This document shows, in pieces, positions 1 to 11,519 of a DNA stretch of 64,000 nucleotides; position 1 is the first letter of the stretch, and each line of letters starts with the position of its first letter. Origin of the DNA: Gigaspora margarita (Eukaryota; Glomeromycota; Glomeromycetes; Diversisporales; Gigasporaceae); contig WTPW01000024.1 of NCBI GenBank assembly GCA_009809945.1, positions 759,979 to 823,978 of the forward strand. The letters run 5' to 3'. The notes below the pieces were generated by a model. The model made no database searches. It was not told the origin of the DNA and worked only from the letters and a program-made list of their open reading frames with translations. Both the position numbers and the translations under genes were made by a program.

Positions 1-400
1 TTTAATTTTATATTATAAGAAAAAAAGTTTAAGTTGCTTATAAGCTAAAAATAGACAAATTTTAAAAAATTTATTATTCAAAAAAATTATTTACTTATTA
101 TTGGCGAACTCTATAAATATTAGCTCTAGCTTCCTGTTCTAATACAGTATTGTAGTTTTATAAAAAGAATTACAACTTTAATTATTGCAACTTTTGTGAT
201 TTACTTGTAAAAATTAGGACTTTAATTAGAAGTAAAATTTTTTTTTATAGACGGGAACATATAAAATTTAAGAAAATCCAAAGAAAAGCTTTATAGTAAA
301 AATTTTAAATTAAAACTTCAAACTTTTATTACTTTAAAGTTTATTAATAATTTTAAAAAATTTTTATAATAAAGTTTATAAAATTTATTTTAAAGAAAAT
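1..400. other. AT-rich sequence, no gene seen
   Basis: Homopolymeric A and T runs with stops in all frames. I see no gene, terminal inverted repeat or RNA-like fold here. Confidence 0.7.
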
Positions 401-408
401 ATTCTATA

Positions 409-697
409 CACCTCTTGGGCTAGCACTTAGGAAAATAGACATTTGGTCATATAATTGGATCAAATATAGCTTTTTTACTAACTCAATTCTCCACATCCAA
501 ATCTAGGTGAGTTTTAACCACTCTAGTAGGTTTAGGTTGCAGATAATTTAGATAGAATTAGTTTATCTATAGTCTGAGTCTTAATTCTTGTATAATAACT
601 TGTAACTTGAGAAACCCCATGAGGAATCTCACACATTTAATTAATAAAGATAAAGGCAAAACCTCACCTTAACAAAAAAAAAAAAAAAAAAAAAAAA
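409..697 (+). mobile_element. 5'-truncated LINE copy
   Basis: About 290 bp that match the 3' end of the large LINE next door. It starts inside the last coding codons (reading IDIWSYNWIKYS, against IDIWFY-stop-MIKYS in the large copy). It continues through the shared untranslated block 'ccaaatctaggtgag ... gagaaacccca' and ends in about 24 A's. The octamer ATTCTATA occurs immediately before it (401-408) and after the poly(A) (698-705), which is the target duplication expected of target-primed reverse transcription. This makes it an independent, heavily 5'-truncated insertion. Confidence 0.85.
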
Positions 698-762
698 ATT
701 CTATAAATAAAGTATACCCCATATTCTTAATAAACTTTTATTTTATTTAAAAAATTGTAAAT

Positions 763-1990
763 ATGTCTAAAAATTCTAGGCAAATTTGCCTGGAATACAG
801 TTTAAGGGATAACCTATTTTTACAAAAATGCAATCTCTCTTTACTCTTAAAACTACAAACCCTTAAATCCTTTACTAAACATTTACTTAAACAATCTTTT
901 TTTTATCCTTATAAGTTATCTATAAACATAATTACACTAGAGACCCATATATATCTTAGTACTGAAGACAAACTTCTTCCAAATCATATTTTACTACTAT
1001 CTAACCAATTTCCTATCTACTATGACTCACCTATTAAATCATTATATAACAACTACCAAGAAAATAATGCCTTTTCCTTTGCAACAACTTTCCAAATAGA
1101 TAATTCTATATCTTCTAACTTCTCTACACTGAATCTTAATATAGTAACACACAATGTACAAGGTTATAATACACCTACTAAAAGGCAACTTTGGGAGGAA
1201 TTTTGTCTTAAAAACAACCTACATATTATTAGCATAACAGAAACAAAAATTTTATCTTCAAAATCCAAAAAATTCTTCAATACCCCACAATTTACCTACT
1301 TTTGGTCTAGTTTAGATAATTTAGCAGAAGGCACTGGCATAATGATCAATAACTCTTTAAAATCTCATATTCACAATATTCATATATATTTTGGTGGAGC
1401 TATTGCAGTTAATTTATTCTTTAAACATAATTTTAAATTCAGAATAATATCAGTCTATCTCTTTTTAACAAATCAGCAATACCGCAACCAAACACAAGAT
1501 AAAGTAATAAGTTAGATTCAGCAAGCACTATCTCTAAACCTATATCCAATTATTCTTGGAGACTTTAATGCCTCCAATATCTCTTATCAGTCAATATCTA
1601 AATTTAAACTACTATTTTATTTCCATAACAATAATATGTATGATCTTGCAGACCATACCAACAATCTACAAAATACCTGGCAACACAATGATCTTTGTAG
1701 TCATATTGATTACATTTGGGCACATGATTCAATTATTCCTAATCATACAAACTTTACTCTTCAAGAACCACTATCTTCTACTCAGAGTGATCATCTTATC
1801 CTTATTTCTAATTGGGCATTTCCTTTTGCACTTTCATCATAACTTCGACATAAAACAAGATACAAACATAGAATTTTCAACTATAAATCTATGACTAAAG
1901 AAAAATGAAAAGAATTTTTATCCCAAACTCAAAACGAATCTAGTCTCTTTGTACTCCACTATCTATCCATACTACAGAATCTCTAGAATG
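763..1990 (+). pseudogene. LINE endonuclease (APE/exonuclease III-like) domain, broken
   Basis: Nicks target DNA to prime reverse transcription. One frame from 763 shows the apurinic-endonuclease motifs in order: LNIVTHNVQGY, ISITETK, GTGIMI, then after an in-frame TAG at 1513-1515 the catalytic block ILGDFNAS, then SHIDYIWA and SDHLILIS. The frame next meets TAA at 1840 and TGA at 1906-1908; the latter sits in 'KEK-stop-KEF', where related elements usually have Trp. The frame is lost shortly after 1980. The N-terminal 130 residues before the endonuclease have no motif I recognise. The start is the first ATG after the 5' boundary. Confidence 0.85.
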
Positions 1991-2019
1991 TACCTNGCAC
2001 AAAATCCAAACAAGCATTA

Positions 2020-3800
2020 TTAGCTCTGCACTTCAAACTATACCTAACAAAAAATTTGCTATACGGAACTTTCATCATACCTTTTTATCTAAAGCTACAG
2101 ACCTTCACAAAGATCTTCAAATTATAGAAAATATAATGAAACAAACTAAATATGCACTTTCTTGCAATTGTACACCACCCTCTAATATATACTCACAAAT
2201 TCTATATATTAATTCTAAACATAACTTCAATATTCNACAACCTNCTTTACATAACCAAGACCTTATNCAATNGCTTAAACAAACCAAAATTGCTTGGAAA
2301 ACACTATATAATGCAAGAAATATTGAAAACTCTCAGTATCTATGACACCATATTAATTCTGCTATTAATACCAGATGTGAAAGAATACTTACACAACCTA
2401 CTAAAATGATTAATAGTATACTTAACCACCATACTGATCCAGTACATTTTGATAATATCAAGCTAGAAAATGATATTATAACTAATTCACCAACAATTAA
2501 AAAATATATTCAATCACACTTTTGCCAATGGATAGCTCACAACCCATATAATCAATCTATCTTTCAAACAGACTGGCAATCAGAGTATAGATCTGCTTCA
2601 ACTATTCTACTTTCCTGGTATGATATAGTTCTTGCTAAAATTTCTGCTGAAGAAGTTACTAGCACTATAAATTAATTCTCTAACAATAAAGCCTGTGGAC
2701 CTTCTGGTATTAGCTATAAAATACTCAAACATTGTAGAACAAAAACAATTCTTGCAATTATAGCTTTCCTTAACTGATGCATATTACTACAACAAATTCC
2801 AAAACAATGGAAGGACAGTCGTATTTTTTCAATTTCTAAAAAAGCAAAGTTTGATGGAAATTTAAATAATACACACCCAATTAGTCTTATAGAACATATT
2901 AAAAAACTGTATACTAAAATTCTTACTAATTGGCTTAATGATACCCTTTCATTATATAATATCCTCAACCCATACAACTATGTTGCCTTGCTAGGTAGTA
3001 GTACAAATAGCCCTATTTATATCCTTAATAACTTTATTGAAGATGCAAACTGTAACCAAAAAGAAATTTGGATCCTTTCTCAAGATATAAGCAAAGCATA
3101 TGATTCTGTTAATCTCAACCTTCTTGAAAAAGCACTCTATCGACTTAATATGCCCTCTCAGTTAATTAATATTATTATTAATTTGCTTACTGATCAGTCA
3201 AACAGAGTTATTACTAACTTTGGACTTACAAAATCATATGAAGTACAAGATGGTATAGACCAAGGTGAAACCATAACTCCATTACTTTGGCGAATTTATT
3301 ATAACCCACTTATTAGCAAATTTCCAATACATATTTTGGTTACACTAGCTCTATTGTATGAACTACAACAATATCACCTCTAATATTCAACAAAACAGAA
3401 GCTTCAGCTTCAGTTTTAGCATATATGATGATACTTTATGGATTGCACAATCCTTCCAACAATTACAACAAATTATACAAACTGCATCATTATTTTATCA
3501 AATGACTAATATTAAAGTTAATCCACAAAAATCAGTATTAATCTTTAATACCAAAAAATCTTATTCTATTACATTCCTTAACTCATCTATTCAAACCCAA
3601 CCTCTTCATACTCCTTTTAAATTCCTTGGTTGCTGGTTTACTACCAATACCAAAACATATCCTCAAATTAAACTAATTACACAAGAGATATTTGAGATTA
3701 TAAATACTCTTAATACAAAACTAATAACTGATAAACAGGCTAGTTATATTATCAATACTGTAATAACACCTATACTTGAATACTAAATTCACAATATTGT
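2020..3800 (+). pseudogene. LINE reverse transcriptase domain, broken
   Basis: Synthesises cDNA at the nicked target. The frame open from about 2020 carries NNKACGPSGISYKILKH (entry to the RT core), QDISKAYDSV (motif A with the first catalytic Asp) and GIDQGETITPLLWRIYYNP (motif B). The YDD-type box appears as SIYDDTLWIA near 3430 in another frame; the frame changes near 3340 and again just before the box, where one base is missing in the Tyr-Met-Asp-Asp region. In-frame stops: TGA 2343-2345, TAA 2673-2675, TGA near 2778. Downstream FKFLGCWFT is the usual segment after the catalytic box. With the catalytic box out of frame the enzyme cannot be made. Confidence 0.88.
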
Positions 3801-4376
3801 TTTGTCACAATCATTATGTAACAAAATCCTTGCAAAATATCTTACTGTTGCAAAACACAAAGCAAGATTAGCTAAATCTACTCCTAATAGCACAATGCTT
3901 AACCATAATATTTATGGTATCAAGAATATTTGGGATATCCAGTTACAACATCACATATCCAACTTTTAAAACATCCAGAATTATTAATTTATGCACACTC
4001 AGATATAATACAACCTTATACTATTGATCTACCTTATACACCACTTGAAAACATATTACAAACTCATACCAACTATCCAATATTTAAATGCCAACTACAA
4101 TCAAAACATATTATGTTTCTTGAACAACTTACATTTTTTGATAATTCTGTACTCCTTACATAGGAACACATCTCACCAAGAATTAATTCTCTTATATCAG
4201 GCAAGATACCTAAATGGTTTACTATACTAGAAAACAAAATCACCACTAACTCTATTACTAGATAACTTATATCTACACTCCAATTACTTTCAGTCAACTC
4301 CTTATCTTATACTACTGGCTATTTTAATACCAAAAACAAACCTTGGCTCATAACATACAAAGAACAAACTATTATT

Positions 4377-5261
4377 ATGGAAAAAGCTAGATGCTTTAAC
4401 CAACAAACCAATACTATTTCCATTACACACTGGACTTCTGAAATTGATGAAACCAAGACAACATTATATCCAACTTCTAATATCATCTGCTATCCATGTA
4501 CAGGTTGTTCTCTTAATTTAAAAAGAATTCAAAGCTGTTGCACTATTGATATTTCTGCAACCTTATCTACTAAATTCCTGGGTAGACAAGTTTACAAACA
4601 CATATCAAACAAACCCAAGCTCAATGCCAATTATCTTGACTTACTTTTCTCTATTGCATCTCGCCATTCAGTCTCAATACCATCTTTATTTTCTATAACA
4701 ATCTATCTCACAGCTATAAATAATATTTTTTCTTCTAATATTACAACAAATATACTGCAATCAATAGCACAAGCAAATACCACCTTTTCAGAATTTACTT
4801 TCTATAATGACAGATCTGTTATTAATCTTGGCAATTCAAGATGCTTAATGGGCATTGCCTGAATACAAACTTTCAATGACTCAATAATTCATCAATTCTT
4901 TGCACAAATTCAAAACTGGCCATCATCATACAAAGCAGAACTAATTGCAATACTATCAGCTATTTGTACATGTTCTCGAAATAGCACTATTCATATATAT
5001 ACTGATTCACAATCTATTATCTCTAAATACAAGGCCCTTTTACATGCTAAATATAATCCTAGCAAAATATATTCATACAATTATTGGCCAATTTGGCATA
5101 CTCTTTTACATTTTATTCAATCATATTCATACACTATCACTTTACATAAAGTCCCAGCACATAGTGATAACAAATTTAATAACCTTGCTGATCAACTAGC
5201 AAAAAACTACACAATTTCCTCTATTTTAGAATTTCTTCCTAATTCCTATAGCAACCCAAAT
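4377..5261 (+). pseudogene. LINE RNase H domain, broken
   Basis: Would degrade RNA in the RNA-DNA hybrid. The RNase H acidic residues can be followed in one frame: TFYNDRSV (first Asp), SSYKAELIAIL (Glu), IHIYTDSQSI (Asp) and VPAHSDNKFNNLADQLAK (His/Asp end). A TGA at 4860-4862 interrupts the block as MGIA-stop-IQ, a place where such domains usually have Gly-Trp. A second TGA at 5262-5264 ends the frame. Between 3800 and 4377 the connecting region reads in alternating frames with stops and holds no motif I recognise. Confidence 0.85.
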
Positions 5262-5264
5262 TGA

Positions 5265-6048
5265 TTGGAATGCTACATGGCTCTTCTTAACAATAATCAC
5301 AAATGTTCATACAATTATACTAACTTTCAACTTTGCCAAACCAAATCATTCTGAATTAAAAATTTACTCCATATGCTTCCTACATTGCCTTATCTTAACT
5401 CTCTAAATCCTAAACATTCCAAACATACAAAATGTATTTCTTGTAACCAATCTGAAAGCCAATTTTATTGGCTATTCTGTACTAGCTATAATAATATATC
5501 TCAAATTATCCATAATACAATTTTTCTTTTTCAGATCTCCCAGATATAACAAATATCAAATTCAACAACTTCGTACAAATCTTATTAATCACCAATGCTT
5601 AAATCCTACCTACCATTCTTCCTTTAATACTCCTTTATTTATTACTACTATCCAAGGCTTTATTCCACTCTCACTAATTAATACTATATCTCAATATTCC
5701 TTTTACAAAATAGCTTCCAATATTGCTATTAAAATTCTTATAAATATTTCTCATAATTCTTATGAACAACTCTGGAAACCATACTGTGCTAAACTCACCC
5801 AATAGAAAACCTCTCAACATTCTGGTTCGATATCTACTTTTCTTCCAAATCCACATACTTCCATATATAAACATACTAGAATTCACTATATTTATAGTTG
5901 TATTTGTGGTCTTCCTGACTAGTTGCATGATGAAGATACAAATACATGTCCACCTATTGGCCAAGTTTTTCAAAAAATTGATATCTGGTTCTATTAAATG
6001 ATTAAATATAGTCAAATACTAACTCTATACTCCACATCCAAATCTAGG
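5265..6048 (+). pseudogene. LINE C-terminal region with Cys/His motif
   Basis: The reading continues as SF-stop-IKNLLHMLPTL, with TGA at 5352-5354 at a likely Trp, followed by a zinc-knuckle-like CISCNQ...FYWLFC segment, as often found at the C-terminus of RNase H-bearing LINEs. After a further frame change it ends in KIDIW ... TLYSTSKSR followed by TGA near 6047, directly within the conserved 3' block. Two TAG codons (in 'LTQ-stop-KTS' and 'LPD-stop-LHD') lie upstream of this end. Confidence 0.7.
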
Positions 6049-6307
6049 TGAGTTTTAACCACTCTAGTAGGTTTAGGTTGCAGATAAATTAGATAATTTA
6101 ATTTTGTCTATAGTCTGAGTTTCAACTCTTGTAATATAAACTATATTAAATATTTGTGTAATATTGAGAAACCCCAAGAGGAATCTCATACAGTTTATCA
6201 ATAAAGATAGAGACAAAACCTCATCTTAACAACAAAAAAAAAATAAAATAAAAAATAAATATGCAAGTTTGTAGATACTGCATTTTATTATATACCAACT
6301 ATAGTAC

Positions 6308-6475
6308 TAATGTTAATTTAGAATTAACATTAATACAAACCTTAGTACCAACTAGTACCAATATTAGTACCAACATTAGTACCTACATTAGTACCAACAT
6401 TAGTACCAACATTAGTACTAATGTTAATATACATGTTAGTAATATTAGTACCAACATTAGTATTGTGCATGTACT
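6308..6475. repeat. Minisatellite of the 12-mer AGTACCAACATT
   Basis: About eight copies of a 12-base unit, most written AGTACCAACATT or one base off. They are preceded by a small perfect hairpin (TAATGTTAAT, loop TTAGA, ATTAACATTA). It lies right after the LINE tail, so the LINE may have inserted beside or into it. A looser version reappears at about 6690-6770. Confidence 0.8.
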
Positions 6476-6489
6476 AAAACCAACATCAT

Positions 6490-7277
6490 ATGACCAAAAG
6501 TAGCCAAAATTTTAAGATATATAAAATATTTTGGCTAATAACTTTAGTTAAGTAAACTAAAAAAAATTTGATACTATAATAATATAATACAAAGCTTAAA
6601 TAATTAATTTACAGAATTATTTTTTTTGATATAATTTGTTATAATTATTTTTATTTTGTGTAGTTATTAAAAGTGTTGGTTTTAGACTATATGCACTATA
6701 CTAATATTAATATAAATTTTAGTAATATTAATACCAATATTAGTATTATAAATACTAGTAAAACATGATAAAATATAGTAAAATAATTTTACTACTATTA
6801 GTAAAATTTAAAATTAATTTCACTTTTATTTATAGTTAGTATTAACATTATTAATATGAATAATTATATGTACAATTTTTTTTAAATACAGAAATACTTT
6901 ATTATTTTGAATTTCTTTTAGTATAATATGTCAATTACAATATTATCCCTTAAACGATAAGCAATTGCAAGCAAATTTGCTTGCAATTTTTCTTATTGTA
7001 GTACTACATATAAAATTTTATGAAATTTAATCTTTATACATTCAAATTGTTATTATAACTAACTGATCAGTGCTATAGATAGCTCGAATTCTTACTTCAT
7101 ACTGTTACATAGAAAATACATAATATAGATATATTTGCAAATCAACTATTTTTGATTAATTTCCAATTTTTTTTAAAATTCGCTATCTATCTTTAATTTT
7201 TTCAGTGCATCTTAATTATAACTATAAGAAACCTTAATAGAAAATGAATATTCAACATAAAAATTAATTTTTTATTG
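6490..7277. other. AT-rich sequence, no gene seen
   Basis: Stops in all frames. Apart from short AT palindromes and the diverged repeat noted at 6690-6770 I see nothing to annotate. Confidence 0.6.
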
Positions 7278-7278
7278 T

Positions 7279-7674
7279 TAAGGGTAGAGTGTATATTGAT
7301 CATTTTCAATAATAGTAAAATTATCGTATTATATAGGACAGCATACAAAAACTTGCTACTATGGTTAAATAAAATGCACTTTGTTTACATTATAAAAAAA
7401 TTACATTTACAGTATTTTTAATGTCTGAATTTTCATTTCAAAGCAAATAATTTAATATTTTATATTTAATTTTTTAAAAAAATATGTCAAGAAGTTAGCA
7501 ATAGTTGCACCAAAAATTTTTTTGTGACAGACAAAACAAGTTTAAACCCAGTTTTTGATAATAAATAAAAAATCTAGAATATTCGATAACATATTATATT
7601 AGACATTTTGTATTACCAAAGATTATAACAATAAGTTTTATAGTAAAAATAATGTCATTATACTTTACCCTTAA
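7279..7674. mobile_element. Possible short element with TTAAGGGTA ends
   Basis: TTAAGGGTAGAGTGTATA at the left and, in reverse complement, TTAAGGGTAAAGTATAAT at the right, about 400 bp apart. The inside is AT-rich and non-coding. TTAA at both ends would fit a TTAA-type duplication, but the ends are short and the match may be chance. Confidence 0.4.
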
Positions 7675-7679
7675 TTTTA

Positions 7680-8490
7680 CAATTCTGAAGTAAAATTTTG
7701 ACTTTGCATTTGAATAAAAAAAAGAAAAATAAACTATATATTCATAAAATTTTACATTTTTTTTTTTTTTTTTTACAAAAAAAAAGTAAGAGTAAAGATA
7801 TAAATATTATATTTAACTACTTGATATATTGTTATTAACACTTTGATACATTGTTATTAGTTGGCCTTGAAAAGATTTATGGCAATATATAGAATGCATA
7901 GTATTTTTAGAATTTGGAAAGAAAAATGTCAACATTTGGAAGGGGTTACAAACTTTAGAATAATTACATACAAGCTATTGGAAATTCTTTACTAGATATA
8001 CAGTAGTTACTGACCCAAAAATAGAAATATAATCCATATGATTTTGAGCTAAAATAAAAATCAAGATTTGAATATTTCAGTATTTATTTACCAATTTACT
8101 ATATCATTGTACAATTGTAAGATCATATTTTTTCAATTATCCCAACTACAATAAGAATTTTTTTTTGTTTACCTGACCCATGTCAAATTTTTTTGAATAG
8201 TATTAATCACTATATATTAATATCGCTAACCAAATTTTAAATTTTCCCACTATTAACTTCTTCTATTTACATCCTTCTCCTGCACCTTTTAAGCAAGTAT
8301 ATTTATTGTATTCTGGATTAACATACTAAATAGTTCAAATGAGAAAAAAGTACTAAATATTAAATAAAGCGATAATAAAGAAGATTCATATCTAGTAGAT
8401 AAGTGTAATGCAAATTCATGTATCAGTTTTAAATACTAATATTTATTAAAAAAAAAGAAGAAAAAGAAAGTTGCTGAATTTTAGTTTTAC
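7680..8490. other. AT-rich sequence, no gene seen
   Basis: Long A and T runs (for example 7759-7775) and stops in every frame. No repeat partner noticed. Confidence 0.55.
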
Positions 8491-8494
8491 AAGT

Positions 8495-8745
8495 TTAACT
8501 ATAACTTTGACCATGATTATGACCACAACCATGTCTATAGCCATGACTACAGCCTTGGCTCTCATCATGATTATGTTCTCTCATTCTTTTAACTTAAATT
8601 TCTTGAATATTTCTACTCTGAATATCTTCATTTTCATTATTGTCTGATTCATTTTATTCCTAATTTTTATGAATACTGTGGATAGCTCTACAATATACAT
8701 ATTGTCATCATCCTGTTCATTAAATATTGAAGTTTCTATTGTGAA
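8495..8745 (-). pseudogene. His/Gly-rich C-terminal gene remnant
   Basis: On the minus strand a short open frame ends HNHDESQGCSHGYRHGCGHN..., with TAA at 8497-8495. Upstream of an in-frame TAA it continues as an acidic stretch (NESDNNENEDIQSRNIQEI). Another frame further upstream reads NEQDDDNMYIVELS. Acidic then His/Gly-rich tails are common at the ends of transposon-encoded proteins in fungi, but I cannot name the family. The lesions suggest a pseudogene. Confidence 0.35.
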
Positions 8746-8749
8746 ACAA

Positions 8750-9111
8750 AGAATAATGAAAAAAACTCAATTATTTATTAAATTATCATGTGTGAGAAAA
8801 AAATTAAAAAATTCTTTAAATAGTTAGTATTGTGTTTTTTTTGAAATATATAGGTCAAATATATTAATTGATTGTTAATCAATATCTATCTAGAGCAGGA
8901 AAACGATTGCTAATTTTGTAAAAATTATAAACCGATCTACATCTAAATTTGAAAATTACAGTCAAATTTGTCTACAAAACCATTTAAGGGATAAAAAAAA
9001 AAACTAAAAATCTTTATATACAAAGTATTATAAATATTTTGTAATATAAATATTTTGTAATAAAAATATACACTATACCCAAATTTGGCATTCAACTTGC
9101 ATATCAAAATA
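8750..9111. other. AT-rich sequence, no gene seen
   Basis: No open frame and no obvious repeat structure. Confidence 0.55.
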
Positions 9112-9529
9112 GTACTAAAAGCCTATTTAATAGTTATATAAAATATTTTGAAATGTTTCAATTTTTTAAATAGCTATAACTTTTTATTTAAAAGGTTTTA
9201 AAAAATCTGTCTAGTAAATTTGCAAAACTATATTAGCTTTACATATATAGCAAATCTTTTTTTAAAATTTCATTACTATAAAGAGCTAATATGTTTGAAA
9301 ATTGAAATTTTATAAATAAATTTATAAATTTACATATAATAATTTTCAAAACATATTACTTTTTATAGTAATAAAATTTTAAAAAGATATTTGGTATTAT
9401 ATATATAAAGCTAATATAGCTCTACAAATTATTAGATTTTTTAAACCTCTTAGATAAAAAGTTATAAATATTTAAAAAACTAAAATACTATAATATTTAT
9501 ATAACTATTAAATATAGGCTTCTAGCAGT
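9112..9529. mobile_element. Fold-back element with about 190-bp arms
   Basis: Two imperfect inverted arms meet around 9320. The left arm begins 'aaaagcctatttaatag'; the right arm ends with its complement 'ctattaaatataggctt'. Shared inner blocks include 'agctttacatatata' against 'tatatataaagct'. Non-coding; a typical non-autonomous fold-back element. Confidence 0.75.
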
Positions 9530-9919
9530 TTCATTATATTTATAAAAAAGGCCCAAGTAATGAGGCAATGAAACCCACTAATAAAGGCTTCAAAAAAGAT
9601 GTTAAAGAAGCAAAATCAATTTTGTAAAAACCTTATAATAGCAACAACACTGTAGTAATTTGTGGGGATAAAAGAATTAATTCAAAAAAAAACAATAAAA
9701 AAACAAATATACTTGCAAGTTCAAAGATATATTAGAAATTGTTCCTAGTTGAAGAAAAAAACAAAAATCCCAAATATAAACACTAGTTAGACTTACTTAT
9801 ATTATAAAAAAGCACTTCAAGAGCAAAAACTTAAAATTACTAAAAATAAAATTTTAGCAAATAACAACAATTAAATAATAATAATTTAAATTAGCACAAA
9901 TAATATTACTAAATTATAT
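9530..9919. other. A-rich sequence, no gene seen
   Basis: Purine-rich, with many A runs and no open frame. Nothing else noticed. Confidence 0.55.
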
Positions 9920-9921
9920 TA

Positions 9922-10234
9922 CTGTATTTGTCCAAAAATAAGCTACTCTTTTTGGCCAAAAAGTTATATAAAAAAACATGAGAGTAGCTTATTTTTAGAT
10001 TGATAAATTTTTGAAAAATTGAAAAAATATACTAATGTAAAGTTGTCCAAATGCTACCAAATTTTACTATAAGTGTATTTTATTGTTCTAAACAACTTTA
10101 CGTAAACACACTTTTGAGATTTACTTAGCAAAATTTAGACTTTTATATGTAGCAACTGCTAACGATTTTTTTAAAAATTTTTGAAAAAAAAGAGTAGCTT
10201 CTTTTGGAGTTAGCTTATTTTTGGAAATATATGG
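9922..10234. mobile_element. Short inverted-repeat element, copy 1 (AAAAATAAGCTAC ends)
   Basis: A 313-bp element flanked by TA on both sides. Its ends carry CCAAAAATAAGCTA in inverted orientation, and a second internal hairpin lies just inside the left end ('taagctactctttttggcc'). The element at 35170-35486 is a second copy with the same order of blocks, including 'aaagttgtccaaat' and 'tatgtagcaactgctaac'. TA target sites suggest a Tc1/mariner-type non-autonomous element. Confidence 0.85.
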
Positions 10235-10304
10235 TAACCTTAAATTTTATGACAATACTAAAATAATGAAGTCTAAAATCTAACTTTTGGTATTGTGACA
10301 AATC

Positions 10305-10785
10305 TGTTATAACTTGTAATCCATTAGTCCAAACTAACTGATTTTTATACTATTCGAATCATCTTATTAAAATAATTCAAATGGTACAAAAATCATTTGT
10401 TTTTGATCACTGAGTTATAAGATATTGGCATTCAAATATTATAAATCAATTTTTTTAAAAGCCAATATGTTATATTTGTATACTATTCTAATACCAATAT
10501 CTATAAAAGTGCTGACATTTATTAGGTAATATTTTAGAGGGTGGGGGATCAAGAAAAATCTTACCTTAGTTAGTTAGTTAAATTTGAATGGCTAAAATAA
10601 AATCTTACCTGGGGGTGGGGGTAAGCCCCAATAGTAAATGGATATTAGGTAATAAATGTCAGTGCCCTTACCTAGTAATTGAAATCAAATGATTTTTGTA
10701 CTATTTGAATCATCTTGATGAGACAATTTGGATAGTATAAAAATTGTTTAGTTTGGGCTGATAGGTTATAAGCTATTGTGAATCT
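10305..10785. mobile_element. Fold-back element carrying a nested element
   Basis: The left arm (about 10305-10405) and right arm (about 10680-10785) are inverted copies. Blocks such as 'tactattcgaatcatctt' are mirrored on the other side, and both arms contain 'gtacaaaaatcattt' or its complement. A shorter element sits in the loop. A diverged half-copy of the arm continues at 10810-10980. Confidence 0.7.
10505..10668. mobile_element. Nested short element (CTGACATTTATTAGGTAAT ends)
   Basis: Inverted ends GTGCTGACATTTATTAGGTA and, reading inward from the right, GGCACTGACATTTATTACCT. The middle holds two copies of a G-rich motif ('gggtgggggatc', 'gggggtgggggtaag'). It lies inside the loop of the fold-back element at 10305-10785. 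Confidence 0.65.
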
Positions 10786-10789
10786 ACTA

Positions 10790-11519
10790 CAATATCCTTA
10801 TCTACCACAATATCTACTTCCAATTTATGTAACATACGATTGTAAATAACTTGTGATCCTGTGATCAAATTGAACAATTTTGATAACATTTGATTTGCTT
10901 CATTAAGATGAATCGAATAGTATTAAAATTACTTGATTTAAGCCAATAGATACCAAGTTATACCAAAATTTCTTTTAACTTTACCACAAGCCTATACTTA
11001 CTTTATAATGGTTCTAAAATAACAAAAGCTCCAATTTTTATATTCTATAAATATAATATTCACTACAATGTTTCTTAACTAGTTTTTTAGCAAAACAAAT
11101 ATAAAAAGAAAAAAGTGTTATTTAAAAAAAAAAGCAATAAAAAAAATCTATATATTTTAGGATCTCAAAAGCAACAAAAAAACCACTTATTTTATAAAGC
11201 AGCAAGACTATTTCAACCAGGCTCTCTAACAAAACAAAGAAGAAAAATTGACTAAATTAAAGCCTTATGAATAAAGGTTGTTTTTTTAACTATAAATAAA
11301 AATTAAAAAAAATTATATTGCTTTAATAAATCCTTACTTGTTTTTCAGATTTTTATACTTATAAATATGCAAAGATCTAAATTAATATAAAAGAAAAGAA
11401 ATACAAAATAGAATTCAATAAAATTTCACAAAATTTTTTCACAAAAAAAGTTGAAACAAATACTGATAATTCTAATTGGTAGTACATAATTAGTAAAATT
11501 TTTTGGTTGGTGATGTTAG
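10790..11519. other. Diverged half fold-back and AT-rich sequence
   Basis: 10810-10980 repeats pieces of the preceding arm ('aatcgaatagtattaaaatt', 'gccaatagataccaagtta'). The rest is A-rich without open frames. Confidence 0.5.

Larger units (their letters stand above)
706..6250 (+). mobile_element. Full-length LINE (APE-RT-RNase H type), inactive
   Basis: A non-LTR retrotransposon of about 5.5 kb that copies itself through RNA by target-primed reverse transcription. Domains run in the order APE-type endonuclease, reverse transcriptase, RNase H and a Cys/His motif, followed by a 3' block shared with the truncated copy at 409-697 and an A-rich tail at 6233-6260. The presence of RNase H suggests the I/Tad1 side of the non-LTR tree; that is inference from domain order. 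The coding sequence begins at the ATG at 763 and runs to about 6048 if repaired, but it carries at least ten stops and several single-base frameshifts. A few N bases (1995-2272) show unresolved assembly. The element begins within about 60 bases of the truncated copy's poly(A). Confidence 0.9.

Noticed and set aside
763-6048. Genetic code with TGA read as tryptophan
   Set aside because: TGG is used widely in the same remnants, the intact kinase uses TGG with a TAA stop, and the stops occur only in broken transposon genes that also have frameshifts.
7279-7674. piggyBac element (TTAA at both ends)
   Set aside because: The ends start GGGTA and not CCC, are short and imperfect, and no transposase is present. 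Kept only as a weak inverted-repeat element.
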